A stretch of DNA of 64,000 nucleotides from Melampsora larici-populina 98AG31 (lineage: Eukaryota > Basidiomycota > Pucciniomycetes > Pucciniales > Melampsoraceae): contig NW_006768784.1 of the NCBI RefSeq assembly GCF_000204055.1, positions 545,323-609,322 on the forward strand, in the 5' to 3' direction. A model generated the notes under the pieces. The model searched no databases, had not been told where the DNA came from, and was given only the letters and a program-made list of their open reading frames with translations. The stretch's first letter is position 1, and each line of letters begins with the position of its first letter. Below are positions 22,953-35,515 of the stretch, piece after piece. Made by a program: the position numbers and the translations under genes.

Positions 22953-24374
22953 TCATAATTTATCGACCACTTCCTTTCGATGTTGATTAACATGCTGTTT
23001 GACCTGACGATCGGTGATTTTCCTCCAAATAGGCAGTGCAATCTACCATACCCAAACAAAAGTATCATTTTCCAAACATTGTTCCACTTTAGGCTATGTT
23101 TGCCTCAAGCGCCAGAATATCAGAATTCACGAGAAGAGAAATTGGACGAACCGTGCCTGCAAAAGCAAAGATTGGATCAAGGATGTAGTTCGAGATCGGA
23201 GCAGCACCCCTCATGGTACAGCGAAACAGATGACCGATCGGATCTGATGTAATGAAACAATGTCCTTTCTCTAGGCCTTTTCACCAAGAAGAAGAATCAT
23301 CCGAATCACATAAGATGCCGATTTTCAGGAAGATAGAGCCGAACAAACAAGAAAAGGTACGAACCGTGTACCAATCGTTTTGCACACTCGTCTGTTGTCA
23401 GTCCCTCGTCGGGTCCTTCGAGAATCTTGGTAAGCTCGGGTTTGGTTTGCTGTTCGATCTCAAAGCCAGGTGAGTACATCGTCGCAGGAAAGTAACAATG
23501 CACTCGGATTCGATAGAGTTGCAACTCTGATCTGAGGCATTCAGCTAGACCACGGAGCGCATGCTTCATAGGGGCATACGCTGAGTAACCCGGCAGACCC
23601 ATCAAGCCAAGTACCGAGGAGGTGAAGACAATCCGGCCTTCTACTCCTTGTTTAGCCATTCGTGTTGCGGCTGCCTTAAATTGTCGAGGGAGAAACAGTG
23701 CTGTCAGTTTCTTCCTAATCGGCTCACTAGCCAGCTCGGACTTACACGGGCAGTCCAGGCAGCGGTCCAGTAGTTCATATCGACGCTCGCTTTCAAGTCT
23801 TCAGGTGAAAGTTTAATAAAGTAGCCACCGACTGCACCACCAGCGCAAGCGAATATCACATCGGGAACCCGGCCCTCAAAGGGACGTGCAGCGGCATCCA
23901 AAGCTGCTTCGGAAGCCTCAGGAGAAGTGAGATCGAAGGAGAGTGCCTGAAAGACCTGGTTGGGGTGTTGCCGATTCGTCTTGAGGATCGGGACAAATGT
24001 GAGAGGCAGTTGAGATGAGTAAGACGAAGCTTGAATGAACAGGGTGCTCACTCACTTCGATCACTGCAAGAGCTTCGTCCAGTTTCTTTTGACTACGAGA
24101 TACGATGGTAACATGAGAACCTTTGCGAGCCAACAGACATGCCAAAGAAAGCCCTAATCCTTGAGAACCCCCGCCGATGTAGCAGTGCTGTGGGTACGGG
24201 CCGGCAGAACCGTAGAATGTCAGAACTGTAGGATCTGAACTATATGTAGATTCATGGTAGTCTTACTTTGGCATGAGCATCAAAGTCTTTACGAAGCCAT
24301 TGGACCATAGCTATTGTGCTAAAGGCAAGAAGTGCGATAGTGACAGAGAAGGAAGAAGTTAAAACCTCGAACAT
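22953..24374 (-). CDS. TSC10: 3-ketodihydrosphingosine reductase
   Basis: Six exons (24374-24267, 24187-24056, 23979-23746, 23674-23365, 23270-23152, 23042-22953) give 330 residues, close to the yeast protein. The enzyme reduces 3-ketodihydrosphingosine to dihydrosphingosine with NADPH, the second step of sphingolipid synthesis, on the cytosolic face of the ER. An N-terminal membrane segment (FSVTIALLAFSTIAMVQWL) precedes the short-chain-dehydrogenase nucleotide motif GGGSQGLG (residues 41-48). The catalytic serine lies in FTSSVLG and the YxxxK pair is Y191/K195. Tsc10-specific text follows: YFPATMYSPGFEIEQQTKPE and EGPDEGLTTDECAK, then GHCFITSDPIGHLFR and the basic tail ALPIWRKITDRQ. Two introns use GTTCGT donors. 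It is divergent from the phenol monooxygenase gene across 1055 bp. Confidence 0.93.
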
Positions 24375-25429
24375 GGTGATAGTCAGCGTGCGAGAAGCGT
24401 TTACAGCTCCTCGGCTCTGACTTTTTTCGATACGTACAAAATATCTGGACTCCGGATAGCTTACACGTATCGAAAGCTGACGTCCGGTAGTAACTCGTGC
24501 CGAGGTCCGGCAATACTCAGCATCAAGCTCGTCTCCAGAAATTGAAGTCTTCATTTTTAAACAATCAGCTTTATGAGACCTCATCAGAACCGCAGATGAA
24601 TCATGATTGGTCTTATTCCATACCTCACTTCATAGCACCCACCCATCTTATCGCTCTACAATCACAGTGCATCATTCATACACATGTCGTCCTTCGCCGA
24701 TAAACACCCTCATCGTCTACGTTCAGTCTACAAGGCTCGCAGTCACCCGTGATAAAGCCAGTTAGTCGACTTGGTAGCGCCGCCCAAAAACCCATCTGAA
24801 CCAATGACAAACAATTGTTGCGTTCACTGCAAGCGTTGACACAAGCTGCGGCCATACCACCTTTGACCAATGTCCACTTCTTGTTGAATGTGTCGCTGGA
24901 CTGAACAACCAGTTTCAAGTCTCTCTTAATGAGACTTGAGTCGACGCACATACGAATGGCGTCGGGTATGGAACGGTCCTGTTTGTTTGTCCGACATGCC
25001 CCTTTCTTTGATGAGCATCGTAAGTTTGGATTGGATATAAATATTCCTTGGACTTTGGTTAGCATAAAGCACCCCGCACAGATCTTTTGACTTTCGAAAC
25101 CAAAGCATATGAAAATACTCCGGAAGAAATTTGCCTTGCACTTAAACGAGACATTCTTCTGCAAGTGATTCTTGAGTGGTCTAAAGTTTTGAATGCTTGA
25201 ATTTGATCAGTAAACAAATCGATGTTAGTTGCGGTGAATCAGTAGTTTCAGCTGTGGTTGCCTCAGTTAGCTCTACATCGAGAATCTCGATATATGTCTG
25301 CTCTTACTTTGTGTCTAACCGTTGTAATTCCTTCCGCTTCATCGACCCATAGTCTTTTTCTTTGACACCGGAGCATCTCAAATATCTCTCAGGTGAACGA
25401 GCTCCCATCTGGTTCTACGCGAGTCAGCC
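24375..25429. promoter_or_regulatory. Divergent intergenic region, TSC10 / flavin monooxygenase
   Basis: The starts of TSC10 (minus) and the phenol monooxygenase gene (plus) face away from each other across 1055 bp, so both promoters must lie here. No motif can be assigned. A cysteine-rich minus-strand open frame within it is listed separately. Confidence 0.45.
24676..25164 (-). CDS. Cysteine-rich open frame, doubtful gene
   Basis: An uninterrupted minus-strand frame of 162 codons has many cysteines (for example AAACVNACSERNNCLSL and GDCEPC), which is unusual for a chance frame. It has no convincing signal peptide, and its first codon is TTG, so an upstream exon would be needed. No family is recognised. 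It could be the last exon of a small secreted protein or a chance frame in the TSC10 upstream region. Confidence 0.25.
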   Translation of the reverse strand: MQKNVSFKCKANFFRSIFICFGFESQKICAGCFMLTKVQGIFISNPNLRCSSKKGACRTNKQDRSIPDAIRMCVDSSLIKRDLKLVVQSSDTFNKKWTLVKGGMAAACVNACSERNNCLSLVQMGFWAALPSRLTGFITGDCEPCRLNVDDEGVYRRRTTCV

Positions 25430-28297
25430 ATGTCATCTCCTATTTCATTGACATCCAACATCGCCTCTACAAACCCTTCCGTCAATCAAAAGACCTCAGA
25501 TCTAGATGTGCTTATAATCGGTGCAGTTTAGTCCATTTTTTGACTTTTCTTGTCATGCTATCATCTAGCCAACACATGTTGGACTGACCCTATACATCTT
25601 GGAAACCTATCAAAATGCATTCAACACTTTCCAGGGACCAGCCGGTTTGATGGCTGCGGCGTGTCTGGCACGCTATGGAGTTCACAACATCAGAATCGTC
25701 GACAAGAGGATGACCCAGGTCTCTCTCGCGCTCATCATATACTCGACATCTTTCCATACTGACAACTGAACCTGCTCAAATCATCACCTTTAATAGATCT
25801 TCACAGGTCAAGCGGACGCTTTGAATTCGCGGTCTATTGAGGTAAGATGGATCACAGTTCATCTGATATATATGAATCTATCTTATCACAATTTTTTGTT
25901 TTATCATTTTGTCTAAATTGTTGTTGCTATCAGATCTTGCATGCCTTGGAAATGGGGACTCAAATAATGGAGGAATCAAACGAGTTAGGGGAAATTAGCT
26001 TTTGGGAACCGGATGATACCAGCCGGACTTTGACGCGGAAATGTAGAATCCCGGCGGTTGGTGAAAAAACTCTATACTTTTTTGATCAACTTACATTGGA
26101 CTACCATATACTGAAGAAGAAAACGTATCACTTTCTAGACTGTTCCTGGGCTCTCAAGATACGTTCAACGTGGAATTCATCAAGGTCGAATAGAGCGAAT
26201 CCTAATGGGAAAGATTGCGTCTTGGTCTAGTAGATTGGGTAAAACTGGAAAACCTCAAACTTACAAGCCTTCCATCTCTGTGGAGCGAGCTGTATGCCCA
26301 AGCTCTCTCGAATTACCTTCACCAACAGCTTCAGCTTTGTCTGATTCACCGGATGATCGAATTGTGGTTCAACTTCGTCATCTTACTGAAACGGAGGCTA
26401 AACCCGCACAATTCTCTCCACTGGCGACGGACGGACTGTTCCGCTCTAATGTTTTTGAGAAAGATGAGCTAGATGCTGCTCCAAAGGGTCTACCGGAGAA
26501 GGAGGTATTAGAGGAGGTGCGCTGTAGATATGTTATCGGAACAGATGGTGCTAGAAGCTGGACACGAAGCGCGGTTGGCTACAGGCTTGAAGGCGAAAGT
26601 TCTAATTACTTTTGGGGGGTTATGGATGGAATACCTGCAACAGATTTGTAAGTTCATGGAGCTTCTAAATTTTTATCTTGAAATCCCATCGGATTAATAA
26701 TCTTTTCTCTTGTAATACTTACTTCAAATGTAACAGTCCAGATATCAGACTACTTTGTTGCCTTCACTCCGCATCAAGTGGTTCGATGTTGATGATCCCT
26801 CGAGAGAACCATCTCGTCCGGTTATACGTACAGCTTCCGCAACCACCCAAGGGCCAACGACCAAATCGGAGCGACATCACTCCCGAAAAACTCCTGAAGA
26901 TGGCAAATACCATCTTGGCGCCATATACTATCAATATCCCAAAGGTCGAATGGGTCTGTGATTTCTTCAGGGTGAAGTTAATTTCCATCCTATTTCTCAT
27001 CAGACTTCTTCTTTTCTTTCAGTACACCTGCTATGAAGTTGGCCAACGTCTCGTCAATAAATATTCGTGGGCGGATAGAATTTTTCTTGGAGGTGATGCT
27101 TGCCATACTCACTCCCCCAAGCTAGCTCAAGGCATGAAGTAAGTTTGATCCTTTGAATCACTCAGTCAAACCGATATTCTTGATGACATTGGAAAATATA
27201 TAGCATGTCGATGTCAGATACTTTCAATTTGACTTGGAAGTTAGCTCATGTGTTACAAGGAAAAGCTCACCCTGATATATTGAAGACATATGAATCCGAA
27301 AGAGCGCCACTCGGAGCTGAATTGATTGAGGTTGACCGCAAGGTGATCTTCAATTTCCTTTCAATTTCATTATTTTGCTCCAAAAGTTCGATAAATACTC
27401 ATGTGATTCGATCGAGAAACTCTCAGCTTTCAGGCCTCTTTTCAGGTAGACCAGCTTTAGCTGATTCATCTGGTATCTCACTCCCGGAGTTTCGAGAAAC
27501 CATGAGGAAAGGGAATGAATTTGGAACAGGAATCTTTATTGACTATCCTTCAAGTGAGCTGGTGGTTAAGAAATCGGATCCGAATTCGAAAATTCATAAC
27601 AAACAGGAATTGGCAAAAAGTGTGGTTGTTGGGCCCCGTCTTGCTAGTCAACAAGTTGTTTGCCTAGCAGATGCCAAGCCTTATCATCTCTCGGATCTTA
27701 TTCCTGCAGATGGAAAGTGGAAGCTATTGATTTTCGGAGGTGATATCGCTAAAGACTTGGGATGTAAAGAACGTTTAGATCGGTTGGCTCGATTCTTGGG
27801 AGAAAGTCAAGAAAGTCCTATCAAGAAGTATACACCATGTGGTGAAGAATCAGATTGGATCATAGATTGTATCACTATATTGGCTTCTTCTAGAGTATTG
27901 ATTGAGCCAGATGACTTCCACGATGTCTTAAGGCCTTTAAAAGGGAAGTACGGCTTTCGATCATACCAGAAAATGTGCGTAAATGTCATTCTGCATTTTC
28001 TAAGCCTTCATGACTCACTTGGTCTGTTTCTAGTTTCACGGATGATGAAAGCTATCATCAGGGACATGGTCACGCTTATGAAAAGTATGGAATTGATTCG
28101 AAAATCGGATGCGTGCTGGTAGTCAGACCTGATCAACACGTCTCTTTGATCACCGGGATTGATGATCATGCAGGAATCGGTGAGTTCTCACAACCCAGTT
28201 TTACTTATTCTGAACTTTGATTGTCTAACTTGATTTGTATATGGATTTCACAGCGGCATTTTTCGATCAGTTTATGCTCTTACCTACCATTCCTTAG
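25430..28297 (+). CDS. Phenol 2-monooxygenase-like FAD enzyme
   Basis: Eleven exons (25430-25525, 25635-25718, 25797-25841, 25934-26056, 26139-26647, 26737-26953, 27023-27138, 27204-27342, 27427-27974, 28034-28179, 28254-28297) keep phase throughout and give 688 residues, near the size of fungal phenol hydroxylase. The family uses FAD and NADPH to hydroxylate phenols ortho to the hydroxyl group. Seen are the FAD ADP-binding motif LIIGAGPAGL split by intron 1, RIERIL, the YVIGTDGARSWTR motif, and the second FAD motif FLGGDACHTHSPK (about residues 379-391). The C-terminal thioredoxin-like domain follows (LFSGRPALADSSGISLPEF, then the HQGHGHAYEKYGID block). The exact substrate cannot be read from sequence. 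Donor sequences of introns 1 and 4 (GTTTAG, GTTGGT) are non-consensus, though the frame supports them. Confidence 0.9.
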
Positions 28298-29747
28298 ATT
28301 TTGATCATCTTGAAGCTCAATGGACTTTTATCTTGAAGAAGTTTTTTTGATCTATGCTGATGAATGGACTTCCTCCGAGTCCAAGGACATCTTATCATGT
28401 GTTTTCATCACCAAGTTGTTGTTGTTGTCCTTTTCAACATCTTCACATGTAGGCTTGTAATTATTTCAGAGTATTGGAAATTGAACACGAATCACGAAAT
28501 CATCTTGACTGAACTCTTGTCAAAAAAAACCCGAGAAGGGACGCATTTGTTGGTCACATGTGATTTGCGCTTTGTTATCTCTCACTGGACAATTGTAGTC
28601 CTCCCCCAAGGTTTGAGACTCTTCAATGAATTTTCCCATGTTTCTCCTAATTACTCTTGCCGTGTCTTAGCTTCCTGCGACTTCATACTTGGTGACAACC
28701 ACTGGTCCTCCGAATCTCCAGGTATATCGATACCTCTTCAATTACCTCCATCAAATTCCCCACCCCTCAACTACACAAGTGACTTGAATGAAAAACATTA
28801 TTGATCAGGATATCTGCGTCAGAGGCTGGGTGAAGTATTTTGCTGTGGCAGGGTTGATTCTACGACTATGAAGCTTGCCTTTATCAGAAGCTCTTACCTC
28901 TGAGTGCAATAAAAAGGGTGCCTTGCTAGGAGACTTGATAGTATGAAAAATCTATCTTAGCACAAAAGATCTAGACTTCTGACCTCATTTCAAATCACTT
29001 TTGTTTCTACATAAGATTATAATCATCTACAAATACCCAGATCAAACCATGAGGTATGGAAGATTTCCGGCATAAGATATAATGCGCAAGCGGCATAATT
29101 GGAGCTCTTAGACAGAGTCAAATCAAGATTGAGATCCAAAACAAAACCGACTGAAGCCAAAAAGCCTCAGGTCTTTGTGGTTTAGATACCAAGCCTCAGC
29201 TAGACTGCAGTCTACCCCTTCAAGACTTGTAAGCTGGCAATCTTTAAAACATGTGAGGAAATATAAGCTTAACTAAGCCACTCTCGCGCGGCTGCGACGG
29301 CGCCCCTCGAAAAATACTAGGTTCTAGAATGACATAATATCCTTGTAAAATATCTTCACGCAATGTGCAAAACAAGGAAGGATGATATTTTCATATGTGC
29401 CTATCGCATTGATATGATTGTCATATTTGCTTCTTGAATCCCATTGAGATCTTGGTGCTTTACTAGTGACTCCGGACCCGGTTGTGGTTGTGGATGGTAC
29501 ATAATTGGACTGCGTCGGATTTGGAAAGGAGTCTTTCAGCTTTTTTCACTGGTTCAGCATTAATGAAGCTTGATGAAGTTTAATTTAGTGAAATGAGTTG
29601 ACTTTAAGTAGATTTGTACCCTGTTAAGTAGCATATTAAGTACCATCTTTAGAGGTTAAAACCTTGACCAGACTTTTCTTTTTGCAAACTTTGACTAATC
29701 AGCTTGAATTCCCAACACTTCTCATCTTCAACTTCACTTTAATCATC
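28298..29747. other. Intergenic region, no gene seen
   Basis: No supportable gene. Around 29272-29320 the sequence CTTAACTAAGCC followed by a GCGCGGC-rich stretch and GCCCCTCGA resembles the ends of the inverted-repeat element at 50468-51044, so a fragment of that family may lie here. Confidence 0.4.
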
Positions 29748-32242
29748 ATGGCTCACAATCATCCACTCCATGGACTACCAGGTCTACCAGCTCATGCTCT
29801 CATTACTCCTTCTAAATTACAAGCTAAACTATCTGGTCCTATCGTAGGTCAATCTACATAGCCTGACATTCAAACTCACAAACTTATCTTTTGGTTTGTG
29901 TATACGCAGGCCGAATACGTTGTCGATGGTCTGGCAAAAGATATCAAAGAACAATCTCAAAGAGGGAATTATCGATGGGTTCATAACATCACCAATCCTA
30001 ATCGGCACGATATCCTTGGAGTGGTTCGTCTTGATCATCATCTCTTACATCTTGAGTTTCTTGCTAACCACTGATTGATAGGTCTCAATATACACCGTTC
30101 AAGTCCCTGGCTCAGGCGATACTTTAAAACTTGAAGTAGCCCCTCATCCAACTCACACACAACATCAACCCGCTCATTACGCACAACCAACTGTAACCTG
30201 GAGAATGAATGTAGGTCTTGGTCACATGAACAAATTGTCATCTGTACCTAAACTAGCTCAAGCTGAATCAATAACATGAACTCATCTTGCTCACATTGTA
30301 ACCTTTAGATCGGAACAACTTCCTCACCTGGTGCATTCCTTGATACATCTCGGGTCTTTACCAAAGGACGTGCAGCTCAATCCAAAACTATTGTTGATTT
30401 GGGTACTATCAAACGATTCACGGATATCCTCGAGCAGACTAAGGTAAATCTACAATCCATCACTCAATCAGCAGAGGACAAAACTTGATTGCGATCTCAC
30501 TCTTTGTAGGATGTCTTAGTGTTGACTATCTATGTTCGCAACGTGCAAGATCCCGATATCAGTGGCCTACTGAAAGAACGACGTGAACATCGTCATCTGG
30601 TCTCAAATCTTGGAACCCTCCTCGGCATTCATTCTCGGTTGTTTAATGACCCTTGTCTAGAGACCGTCAGATTTGTATTTCCTCAGAGGTCTGGTCGTAG
30701 GAAGTATTTGTATGCTCTGGAAACAGTTCTTCGGTCTGTCAAGTATTTTGCAAACTGTAAGTCTTGCTGGAAGATACATAGATTTACGTTTGACAGTTTG
30801 AAACTGACCTCTTTGTTGATCATCTTACCTATTGATCTCACTTTTTAGTGCTGGACTCTCAATTTGCAGAAACTAATTGTAACAGCAGCGATTATTCACC
30901 GAGCAAGCCCAAGAAAGCAAAGCTAGACCATCCTTCACCTTCACCCTCATCACAGGCATTGGAGCCGTTGACTTCCACAGCTCTTGGTACGTCCAGATTG
31001 GTACCATTGTCATTATCATGACATGCGGTCATACTCACACAATCTGAATTATCCAGTCCACCTAGATCCCTCTCTTGATCCCACAATCGAATCAGACGAA
31101 TCAACGGACGGGGATTCACATGGTTGGTGGAATGGCGACTCGGACGATGAGGCGGATGATCCAGATCACGATCTCGAAGAGTATGAGATGGTTTGTGTCT
31201 TTTTTCAACTCTATCTGTTGTTTTTGAATCCTCGGTTCATGGCCCATCAGGCTAACCCTACCTTTCTCGGTCTTTTCTCAGCCCGCTGAGCGTTTCAAGG
31301 CCACAATTGTAGTCACTGACACACCGTTCGTCTCTCTTTGTCTCATTCGTACTTGAAAAGCACTGATGTCGTATTCATTACCTTTCGATCCTCCAGTTAT
31401 CCAACATATCGAGCACTGTTGACATACATGTTTAGCGGGTCAGTTCAATTTGCATCATTGTTTATGCAGATTACCATGATGTACTTATGCGCTTGATACT
31501 GTAGATCCATACGTTTCGCACCACTTCGGTCGACATACGTAAATGAAAAGCGCGCTGCTCGAAAACGAGGGGAAGACTTTGAGAGTTGGAAATCATTTGT
31601 TGATAATCGTAGCACCTCAATCACGATGGCAGAATGTGATTTAATTCCGACTAGCCCTAAGAGCATGTATATCTTGGCTGATAGTAAGTGTTCAGGATAG
31701 AACCTCTCTAATTCCTTGCTTCGATCCTTTCTTTTGGCTCTTCCAACTATTTGGTATGTACTCCAGACACTGACACTCTTCAAATCTTGCCATTTTCTTT
31801 AGAACTCATCATGCCTGAATTACAAAAGTTATGCAGGCAACAGATCATCAAATCTTTAACACCTTCGAATATCTTCAATGAAATCAAAACCGATATGTGT
31901 GTTCAGTATACAGAACTACGAAGTGGTTATGCTAAATATTTACAAGAAAACTTAACAGCAGCTATGTCAAGTGATACGTTACAAGAGATTTTAATTTCGG
32001 CTCTAAGTCCAGCAGGAAGAGAAACGGCAGATTTGTTGAGAGATGTGTTTCAGAAACCACCTACACCTATACCTACTACTAGTGGTAGTCATGAAGCACC
32101 AGTTCTTGCTTCTCATATCATGGATCATCCTCATGATCATTGGGCTTTACATCATGATTCTGGATTCGATATGGGAGGTCTTGATGGTGAAGATGATAAT
32201 GATTTGTTTTCGGATGATGCTGATTCACTTGATTATGTGTAA
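29748..32242 (+). CDS. BTB/POZ domain protein
   Basis: Eleven exons (29748-29843, 29910-30023, 30082-30210, 30309-30443, 30510-30756, 30849-30986, 31057-31190, 31282-31325, 31397-31438, 31505-31683, 31803-32242) join in phase to 565 residues. The N-terminal part looks beta-rich (YTVQVPGSGDTLKLEV, DVLVLTIYVRNVQD) and may be a divergent MATH-like fold. The central acidic linker is followed by a BTB half: TPYPTYRALLTYMFSGSIRF (around residues 345-364), then SPKSMYILADKLIMPELQKL and a helical BACK-like tail. Fungal proteins of this type usually serve as substrate adaptors of cullin-3 ubiquitin ligases or as scaffolds. No specific partner can be read. Two donors are of the GTTCGT type. The C-terminus is His/Asp-rich. 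Confidence 0.8.
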
Positions 32243-33508
32243 AAAAAAGATCTGATTGATTTTTTTTTCAATTTAATTTGATTTGATTTTTCCCAAAAAA
32301 ACATAAGAAGAAGCATAAGAAGCATTTCCATTTCTTACAACAACAAAAAATCATTTCATGATTTCTTTTTTTGTTTCCCCCTTTTTTTTACATATTTTGG
32401 GTTCTTTCTTTTGTTGGTTTTGTTGTATTTTGTTTTCTTTTCTAAGGTTTATATGAATTCATGTCTTTTGAATGTAAACCAAAAAAAAATACATTTACTA
32501 TTTTTTTTCTTCAGTAATTGATTCTTGATGATGTATCGATTTTTGGGTGAGATCGATGATTAATTTGGTTTGAGAATCAACTGATATTCTATAGATTTAA
32601 CTTAACATGAGTCTTATAAGCTCAACACTGCTGATAGTGTGTTTGACCTTTTACTAAGGTTGTTATTTTGAAGCTTTGTCTCCCACAGTGTTGAGCTTGT
32701 TTACGTCAAATTCTTACATATAATGGTAAACAAGATGATAGTGTGATAAATGACAAAGAAAAAGAAAACCCAACATTTTTGACAAAAACCTCCAAAAAGA
32801 TCTTTACAAATCTTAATAATGCTTTGATTTTATTTCTGACCTTATGAATCTTTGAATAAACCTTTCAAGAAGACACTATGAATATTGATCACAAATTCTT
32901 ACCAAAGTGCTTCAATCTTTGATTCCTAAAGCCTATTTTAAAGATCTCCTGATTCTGATCATCAATGGCTCTCAAACCTGTTGATTTGAATCATACCACC
33001 TTTATCTAGAGATCCCTGTAGTGTAAGAGACCTCAACAACACAATGGCTGTTGATAAGTTGGTTTTGAAGGTGTGTGCTCAGGTAATGATGATCAACAAT
33101 GAAATTTACAAGGACAGTCCAGCTTGGCTGGTGAATGGATTAGTAAGCAAGGTGGAGAGTGGTGAGGAGCTTGGTGGCACTACTCCAGCGGCAGATGAAG
33201 GAGATTCCTGTGACAAATAGTTGACTGGCAAATCAGCACAAGGCTTAAGGCAACTGACCAAATCTGCTGCCTTGTCTGCCATAACTGGTACCTGGAATTG
33301 CTTTCCAGAAGTTACTTGAAAGTTGCCAACTGGTTGTATCGAAAGAATAAGGGTCAAGCATGCAGAATTCAAAGTTGAGAATGCCAAAGGGGAGGTACAA
33401 TCCAAACAATTACATGTGACATACACACAAATCAAACCACATGATTTGATTGAATGAAATGTGGACAGATAGGCTGATCTTTCTCAAATCTACTTTGTTG
33501 TTACATAG
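32243..33508. other. Intergenic region, no gene seen
   Basis: T-rich downstream sequence of the BTB gene, with several poly(T) and poly(A) runs between 32240 and 32520. A minus-strand open frame at 33106-33435 has no family features and is not counted as a gene. Confidence 0.4.
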
Positions 33509-33790
33509 CTCCCATTGATCTTGACTTGAGCAATTTCAATCTATAAAAATCAAGGCTAGACCTTGAGCCACGTAAAATTAGATCTAGGCAAAGTGTTTGG
33601 CAAAGGTTTGTGTTGTTTTTTTCCTAAAATCAGACTTCTGCAGTACTTGTTCTGATCTTTGATGGTTTTATTAGGACAAAGTTATGTGGCTTTATCCAGA
33701 GGGATCTCATTGGAAGGATTACAGATGTTAAGATTTGAACCTCATAAAGTCATGGCACATCCAGAATTTATCAAATGGAGTAAGAGCCTG
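33509..33790 (+). pseudogene. PIF1-type DNA helicase C-terminal fragment
   Basis: Translation gives the end of a PIF1 helicase: LPLILT-stop-AISIYKNQG-stop-TLSHVKLDLGKVFGK, then a 69-bp intron (33606-33674, GTTTGT...TTAG), then GQSYVALSRGISLEGLQMLR and FEPHKVMAHPEFIKW. These correspond to the family's Q-x-P-L-x-L-A-W-A-x-S-I-H-K-S-Q-G-Q-T-L and YVALSRA blocks. Two in-frame stops (a tryptophan and a glutamine position) and the missing ATPase N-terminus mark it as decayed. Fungal PIF1 genes expanded by Helitrons leave such pieces, so a Helitron origin is possible but not shown. Confidence 0.85.
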
Positions 33791-34994
33791 TTGGCCATCC
33801 ATTGGGACCATCTTTTGTTTTACATTTTGTTTGTCTGATTCTGAAGTATCTTTCTTATCCAAGGTTTAGAAATATCATTTACCCTATTCTAGTGGTGGGT
33901 ATCATAATTCTACCTTCTTTTTTCTTCTGTTTGAGTCTTATTCACACATTATTCAAGAAGTAAAATTTATCAAAATTTAGATGTAATTTCAAGAATCCTT
34001 CAACCAGTGACCGATGGCGGAACACAGCCGCAGGTTGAGCTTGATGAAGTTCTGATAGTGCAGACTTGTGATCTAAACCACTCTAGGCCTATGCGAACAC
34101 CCATACCTTACTGTAGGATTACAGCCTTGGTAACCTGATCTTAGAAATGCAACAAATATCAAGGAAACATGTCATGTTCACCTATGTATGCGACCACCTT
34201 CATGGCTTCGGAGTAGGCCGTGATAACTCTTCTGAAAAATCATGTTGATCGTGAGCAAATCAGTTGTTATCTATCAGCTCGTAACTTTGAGCACATCCTT
34301 GCACACCCCCATTGATCAGATTCATAGCACCCCCAAATCCTGTCTATCCGCTGTGAGCAGCCCCCAGTTTTCAATGCCGACCATTCCCGAAATTTCCCCT
34401 GCCAGATGAACATCCGACAAATACCAAGCACAAGGGATGTTTTGATACAGCATCTAGATTTATAGTCATCAACGTGAACTCTCTTTATTTTGACCCTGTC
34501 CGTCTCCCAAGTTGTGTTCTGATTTGCACTCTTATCACACACTGATTCATTTAAAGTTATTGCACACGAATTCAAGCTAAACAGTTTAAATCTGTCAGTT
34601 TTCATATTGAGCCTCCTGAGCCTTCCTGGGAGTAAGTACTACTGTCGTTCTCGAAAAGCTTGTCCGAGTTTTCCCGCAAAACTCGAGCAATTTGGCGGGA
34701 AAACTTGGAGAAGCTTTTCGAGAACGACGTACTATGTACATCATATGATTCTCATGCATATGTCTGGTCCCAGCTTCGGCACTGGGCAGGGAGTCAGTTG
34801 AGTTAGCTGGATTGCCGCAATTTAGCCTTCTTTGATTCGTGCATGTTATATATTCACATCTCACCGTAAAAGAAAGTCTAACGTAGTCGAGCCATTCCCC
34901 CCCTGCAGGCTATATATTTGTTGAGGATTCGAACTCCCCCCTCGAAATCTGGAAATCTTTATATTCTCAAGTCACAAAACAAGAGCTTTCAAAA
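33791..34994. other. Intergenic region with one short MITE
   Basis: No supportable gene. It contains an 88-bp foldback element, listed separately. The last 200 bp precede the small secreted protein gene and may hold its promoter. Confidence 0.4.
34642..34729. mobile_element. 88-bp foldback MITE with TA duplication
   Basis: Arms GTCGTTCTCGAAAAGCTT and its inverse frame a centre containing CCCGCAAAACTCGAGCAATT. TA flanks both ends (34640-34641, 34730-34731). The core closely matches the element at 40889-40977, so the two belong to one family. Confidence 0.8.
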
Positions 34995-35515
34995 ATGCAT
35001 CTGGCCATCAACTTTTGTATCATTTTGGTTGGATTAGCGAGTAAGAACAGTTCAGATTTTGCAATCATTTTCAGCATTCGTCTGATTTTCAATTTTTGTA
35101 TTACGCTCTTGATAGCTATCACCTCAAGTTCACCCCTCCCAATGTAAGCATGGCTACTCAAAGCCTTGTCCGTTCAATCAGAGTTACTAATCATCCTCTG
35201 CCGAATTTTGGGGATCAGCATACCGCACACCGAAGTAGGAAACTTGAGATCGCGAAGCTCCATTGCAATAGATAATCGGTTAGTCGGTTCCTGAACTGCA
35301 ATATATGTAGTACTCATAGGCTCATCTTATTTCCATCTTCAGTGCTCTCACTCGAGCTTCTGTACGTTACGAGCGCAGGTCAGTCATAAAATTCTTCAAT
35401 TGTGGCCTCGCGGATCTCAGAGCTGATTAACCTTCATTTTAGGCATAATTGGGGACTCTATTCGTTCCAGAAGTACGGCCTTCCATACACTCCAAAGAGC
35501 AAGGAAGGCAGTTAG
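34995..35515 (+). CDS. Small secreted protein, five exons
   Basis: Exons 34995-35040, 35116-35143, 35219-35278, 35343-35378 and 35443-35515 join in phase to 80 residues. Every intron has GT-AG ends, with donors GTAAGA, GTAAGC, GTTAGT and GTCAGT. The start is MHLAINFCIILVGLATITSS, a typical signal peptide with cleavage near residue 17-20. The rest is short and basic (NLRSRSSIAIDNRALTRASV, then WGLYSFQKYGLPYTPKS). The tail resembles the propeptide style of secreted aspartic proteases, so the gene may be a truncated protease or a small secreted protein in its own right. I do not recognise the family. The strict phase conservation over four introns argues for a real gene. Confidence 0.55.

Noticed and set aside
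28364..28804. A 146-codon frame downstream of the phenol monooxygenase
   Set aside because: No domain, signal peptide or plausible splice context; it appears to be a chance frame in the 3' flank.
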